Origin: Flavobacteriaceae bacterium
GTDB taxonomy: Bacteria > Bacteroidota > Bacteroidia > Flavobacteriales > Flavobacteriaceae
DNA length: 7,140 nt
Direction: 5' to 3'
Assembly: GCA_013042825.1 (NCBI GenBank)
Contig: JABDPL010000241.1
Span: 1 to 7,140 of the forward strand
Part shown: positions 6,509 to 7,140 of the stretch, in pieces
Numbering within the stretch: the stretch's first letter is position 1
Layout: the number at the start of each line of letters is the position of its first letter
Notes under the pieces: model-generated
What the model saw: only the letters and a program-made list of their open reading frames with translations
Database searches by the model: none
Told to the model about the DNA's origin: nothing
Translations under genes and position numbers: made by a program

Positions 6509-7140
6509 TTATTTTATGTATTCAAAGTAGTTTAAAAGTATGGAATCATTATCTAACCTGGGCGTAAATATCTCTATCAGTTTCGGCCGTTCACTGTCAT
6601 CATAAAAACCGGCCAGGTTCTCATTCAACTCATCAACACTTTGTGCAGAACTGTATTCCAGATTATACATTTCACAGAGCGGCCTGGCATTCAAATCGTG
6701 AATGGTTTCGAAATAGGTATCGAAGTTTTCGGTATTCTTATGGCCCGGTAAAATTCTAAAAATTCCCCCGCCACCGTTATTGATGAGAATAATCCTGAAG
6801 GAGCTGGGGATATAATTATTCCAAAGTGCATTGCTGTCGTAAAAGAAACTCAGGTCACCCGTAATATGAACCGTCTGTTTATTCGATACCACTGCCGATC
6901 CTGCGGCTGTTGACATACTACCATCTATTCCTGATGTTCCGCGATTACAGAAAACTTCAACGCTTGTTTTGAGATCGAATAATTGGGTATAACGGATGGC
7001 CGAGCTGTTCCCCATCTGAAGCACAGTATTATCGGGTAAGGTTTCCAGCAGCTTCTCAAATACCTTAAGATCACAGTACGGAATAGACTCCAAATATTTC
7101 TGATGCATTCTTGCCCGATGAGCCTTGAGCAGTTTAAGCC
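6509..7140 (-). CDS. menD: MenD, SEPHCHC synthase (C-terminal 209 codons; N-terminus outside window)
   Basis: MenD is the thiamine-diphosphate enzyme that adds the succinic semialdehyde carbanion from 2-oxoglutarate to isochorismate, giving SEPHCHC. The reading frame is open to the right edge, so the Met at 7108 is internal and not a start. The fragment covers the C-terminal ThDP-binding domain. CNRGTSGIDGSMSTAAGSA (about 6949-6893) matches the MenD signature SNRGASGIDG. The metal and cofactor motif starts with GDLSFFYDSNAL (from about 6859) and ends with INNGGGGIFRILPG (about 6781-6740). The metal-binding Asp of GD and the Asn pair are present. The protein ends with YFEYIK and a TAA at 6511-6509, 6 bases before the DUF2853 ATG. 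About the first two thirds of the protein are missing because of the window edge, not a truncation. Confidence 0.94.
   Translation of the reverse strand, partial: LKLLKAHRARMHQKYLESIPYCDLKVFEKLLETLPDNTVLQMGNSSAIRYTQLFDLKTSVEVFCNRGTSGIDGSMSTAAGSAVVSNKQTVHITGDLSFFYDSNALWNNYIPSSFRIILINNGGGGIFRILPGHKNTENFDTYFETIHDLNARPLCEMYNLEYSSAQSVDELNENLAGFYDDSERPKLIEIFTPRLDNDSILLNYFEYIK

Noticed and set aside
6509..7108. A short stand-alone 199-residue protein starting at Met 7108
   Set aside because: The frame stays open to the window edge and the content is the C-terminal half of MenD, so this Met is internal.
1..7140. Mobile elements, CRISPR, tRNA or rRNA genes, phage or defence islands
   Set aside because: No transposase, integrase, direct-repeat array or RNA-gene sequence was seen. 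Coding density is high and the genes form one metabolic cluster.

Overview
The window is a compact, entirely minus-strand gene cluster for menaquinone (vitamin K2) biosynthesis. It most likely comes from a member of the Bacteroidota, probably a flavobacterium. The evidence is the gene order, the compact MenE, the CvfB and DUF2853 proteins placed beside the men genes, the lack of Shine-Dalgarno motifs before the starts, and a TAnnTTTG-type -7 element upstream of menB. The taxonomic call is inference from gene content; no rRNA gene is present.

Transcription runs from high to low coordinates. The right edge cuts into menD, of which only the C-terminal thiamine-diphosphate half is present (6509-7140). 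Next come a DUF2853 small protein (6164-6502) and a CvfB-like S1 RNA-binding protein that starts with GTG (5310-6140). A 194-base non-coding gap (5116-5309) then holds a strong stem-loop, a second inverted repeat and a likely menB promoter. Downstream lie menB (4276-5115), menA (3349-4260), a UPF0173-type metallo-beta-lactamase-fold hydrolase (2641-3318), menC (1609-2640), a CPBP membrane protease homologue (666-1601) and the first 199 codons of menE, which runs off the left edge (1-598).

The men genes cover chorismate-derived isochorismate to demethylmenaquinone. MenD makes SEPHCHC, MenC makes o-succinylbenzoate, MenE activates it to OSB-CoA, MenB closes the ring to DHNA-CoA, and MenA prenylates DHNA in the membrane. 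MenF, MenH, a recognised DHNA-CoA thioesterase and the final methyltransferase are not in the window. Four non-men genes (DUF2853, cvfB, UPF0173 hydrolase, CPBP protease) are packed between the pathway genes with spacings of 0 to 30 bases upstream of each, which suggests co-expression.

All catalytic motifs I looked for are intact and no gene appears broken. I see no tRNA, rRNA, CRISPR array, insertion sequence or sign of recent transfer. There is no wholly new system here. The points most worth a second look are the structured gap before menB and the role of the four embedded non-men genes.
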